From: Bifidobacteriaceae bacterium
GTDB lineage: Bacteria; Actinomycetota; Actinomycetes; Actinomycetales; WQXJ01
Assembly (NCBI GenBank): GCA_031278665.1
Contig: JAITKC010000031.1
Location: forward strand, 1 to 7,213
Direction of reading: 5' to 3'
Length of the DNA: 7,213 nt
The position numbers were made by a program, and so were the translations under genes. A model generated the notes under the pieces. That model ran no database searches. It was not told the origin of the DNA and saw only the letters and a list, made by a program, of their open reading frames with translations. This document shows positions 6,193 to 7,213 of the stretch, in pieces; the first letter of the stretch is position 1, and each line of letters begins with the position of its first letter.

Positions 6193-6217
6193 TATTATCG
6201 GCTAGAAGGCTAAGGAG
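6193..6217 (+). promoter_or_regulatory. Candidate -10 and strong ribosome binding site of the reductase gene
   Basis: TATTAT (6193-6198) matches the -10 consensus in five of six positions, but no good -35 lies 16-18 bases upstream (TTGATC at 6164-6169 is 23 bases away). AAGGAG (6212-6217) is a near-ideal ribosome site 6 bases before ATG 6224. The leader would be under 25 bases. GGCTA occurs three times here (6190-6194, 6200-6204, 6208-6212). Confidence 0.4.
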
Positions 6218-6223
6218 ACCAAT

Positions 6224-7123
6224 ATGAGCTTGGACATACCGTCGCGGCAGTTGAATGACGGCCGCTCCATTCCCGTCATCGGCTTCGGCACCTACGGCCT
6301 GAACCGAGACGAGGACCTGGCAACCTATCTGGCGGCCTTTGACGCCGGATACCGGCTGGTGGACACGGCCCGCTGCTACGGCAACGAGCCAGTCGTCGGC
6401 AGGGCGGTCGCTGAGGCCGACCTGCCGCGCGAAGAACTCCTGGTCCAGTCGAAACTAATCCCCAAAGAGCCCGGCTACAAAGCGGCGCTGGCCCAGTTCG
6501 AGGCCTCGAGGCGACAACTGGGGCTGGACTACATCGACGTCTACCTGATCCACTGGCCCAATCCCAAACTGGACGCCTATGTCGAAACCTGGAAGGCGAT
6601 GATCCACCTTCGGGACGCCGGTCTGATCAGGTCGATCGGGGTGTCGAACTTCACCACCCACCACCTCGTGCGGCTGCGCGAAGAAACTGGCGTGACGCCG
6701 GCCGTCAACCAGATCGAACGGCACCCGTGGTGGCCGAATCAGTCACAAGTCGCGGCTGATCGGGAGTTGGGCGTGGTGACGCAATCGTGGAGCCCGCTGG
6801 GCAGCGGCAAGCGAGCGCTCGACGACCCGGTGATCGCGCGCGTCGCGCGAGCCCACGAGGTCAGCCCCGCCCAGGTGGTGCTGCGGTGGCAAATCCAGGC
6901 CGGCTGCGTGCCCATACCGATCTCGCGCCAGCCCGCCAATATCCAAGCCAACTTGGACGTGTTCGGATTCAGGTTGAGCTATCAAGAGGTCAAAGCGCTA
7001 GACGAGATGAAATCCGGGCGCCTCGAGTCGCAGGACCCCGACACGACGAATTACATCGGTCCGCTGAACAGCGAAGAACAGGCGGCCTGGGAGGCCATCG
7101 AGTCCGGGACCGTCAACCTCTAG
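6224..7123 (+). CDS. Aldo/keto reductase (2,5-diketogluconate reductase-like)
   Basis: 299 residues, a usual length for this family. The start is fixed by AAGGAG 6 bases upstream. The catalytic tetrad is complete: D47 in RLVDTARCYGNE, Y52, K77 in LVQSKLI and H110 in DVYLIHWPNP. Other family landmarks are VIGFGTYGLN (18-27), IGVSNFTTHHL, PAVNQIERHPW and SPLGSG. The enzyme is a soluble (beta/alpha)8-barrel that reduces carbonyls with a nicotinamide cofactor; likely substrates are keto-sugars, aldehydes or diketones, but none can be fixed. In the cofactor loop PIPISRQPANIQANLDVF (230-247) the usual PKS lysine is I233, and the basic residues expected after it are Q236 and N239. These normally hold the 2'-phosphate of NADPH, so NADH use or relaxed preference is possible. 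Transcribed divergently from the LacI gene; the next + strand gene, if any, lies beyond the window. Confidence 0.93.
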   Translation: MSLDIPSRQLNDGRSIPVIGFGTYGLNRDEDLATYLAAFDAGYRLVDTARCYGNEPVVGRAVAEADLPREELLVQSKLIPKEPGYKAALAQFEASRRQLGLDYIDVYLIHWPNPKLDAYVETWKAMIHLRDAGLIRSIGVSNFTTHHLVRLREETGVTPAVNQIERHPWWPNQSQVAADRELGVVTQSWSPLGSGKRALDDPVIARVARAHEVSPAQVVLRWQIQAGCVPIPISRQPANIQANLDVFGFRLSYQEVKALDEMKSGRLESQDPDTTNYIGPLNSEEQAAWEAIESGTVNL

Positions 7124-7213
7124 AGCGAGGTTCGGCACCCCCTATCTGACGACAACTTTCGCAGACGGTCATCTCGACATTGTCGAAACTCTCGGCTGGA
7201 GAGCGGGTGGCCG
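7124..7213. promoter_or_regulatory. Noncoding tail with operator-like motifs, possibly upstream of the next gene
   Basis: No gene is seen in these 90 bases. TTTCGCAGAC (7157-7166) repeats exactly a 10-mer from the GH5 leader (3312-3321). TCGACATTGTCGA (7174-7186) is a perfect palindrome around a central T. The adjoining CGAAACTCTCG (7184-7194) differs by one base from a CGAAACTTTCG-type element. The region may hold an operator for a gene off the right edge; no clear terminator for the reductase is visible. Confidence 0.35.

Larger units (their letters stand above)
5803..6223. other. 421-bp divergent intergenic region, palindrome-rich, no convincing gene
   Basis: The region lies between the oppositely transcribed repressor and reductase genes. 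An 83-codon frame (TTG 5911 to 6162) has no ribosome site, no recognisable family and an unremarkable composition, so I do not call it. The left third carries operator-like palindromes (listed separately). A perfect 16-bp palindrome, GCTTCGCCGGCGAAGC, sits at 5963-5978. A hairpin AGCCC/GGGCT lies at 6011-6024 with three further pairs around a bulged C. The stretch 6030-6160 shows nothing I can name. The right end carries the reductase promoter elements. Confidence 0.6.

Noticed and set aside
6190..6212. Three GGCTA copies before the reductase start, considered as regulator-binding direct repeats
   Set aside because: A 5-mer at uneven spacing (10 and 8 bases) overlapping the -10 and ribosome site is too short to support a site.

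Overview
The window is GC-rich (codon third positions are mostly G or C, many Leu codons are TTG/CTG) and reads like a chromosome segment of a high-GC actinobacterium. Supporting this are a LacI regulator of a type familiar from Streptomyces-like bacteria, TAnnnT-style -10 elements, and a secreted small domain resembling actinobacterial TPM/DUF6676-type proteins. The genus cannot be named from this sequence. A carbohydrate-using, possibly gut- or plant-matter-associated lifestyle is an inference from the second half.

Left half (1-3228, all + strand): a membrane/stress-type module. A gene cut by the left edge (2-406) ends in an XpaC-like helical domain. Next comes a 213-bp gap with a GC-rich hairpin and a possible promoter. 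Then comes a 430-residue protein (620-1912) combining a signal peptide, three in-register 19-residue repeats, a TPM-like extracytoplasmic domain, one transmembrane helix, an Arg6 stop-transfer and a cytoplasmic XpaC-like domain. That last domain is about two-thirds identical to the visible part of the first gene. Its stop overlaps the start (ATGA) of a TelA/KlaA-like protein (1909-3228). XpaC and TelA homologues are known neighbours in other bacteria (xpaC-yaaN in Bacillus subtilis). Here the XpaC partner appears fused to an outside-facing domain, making a possible trans-envelope device.

Right half (3229-7213): a small sugar-metabolism cluster. A strong promoter with overlapping palindromes precedes a GH5-type glycoside hydrolase without signal peptide (3339-4736). 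A LacI-family repressor lies convergent to it (4750-5802, - strand) with a 13-bp gap. After a 421-bp intergenic region rich in palindromes, an aldo/keto reductase (6224-7123) is transcribed away from the repressor. The plausible reading is that the LacI protein senses an imported oligosaccharide or product and controls the intracellular hydrolase and perhaps the reductase. A 10-mer shared between the GH5 leader and the last 90 bases hints at a common operator. No tRNA, rRNA, CRISPR array or insertion sequence was seen.
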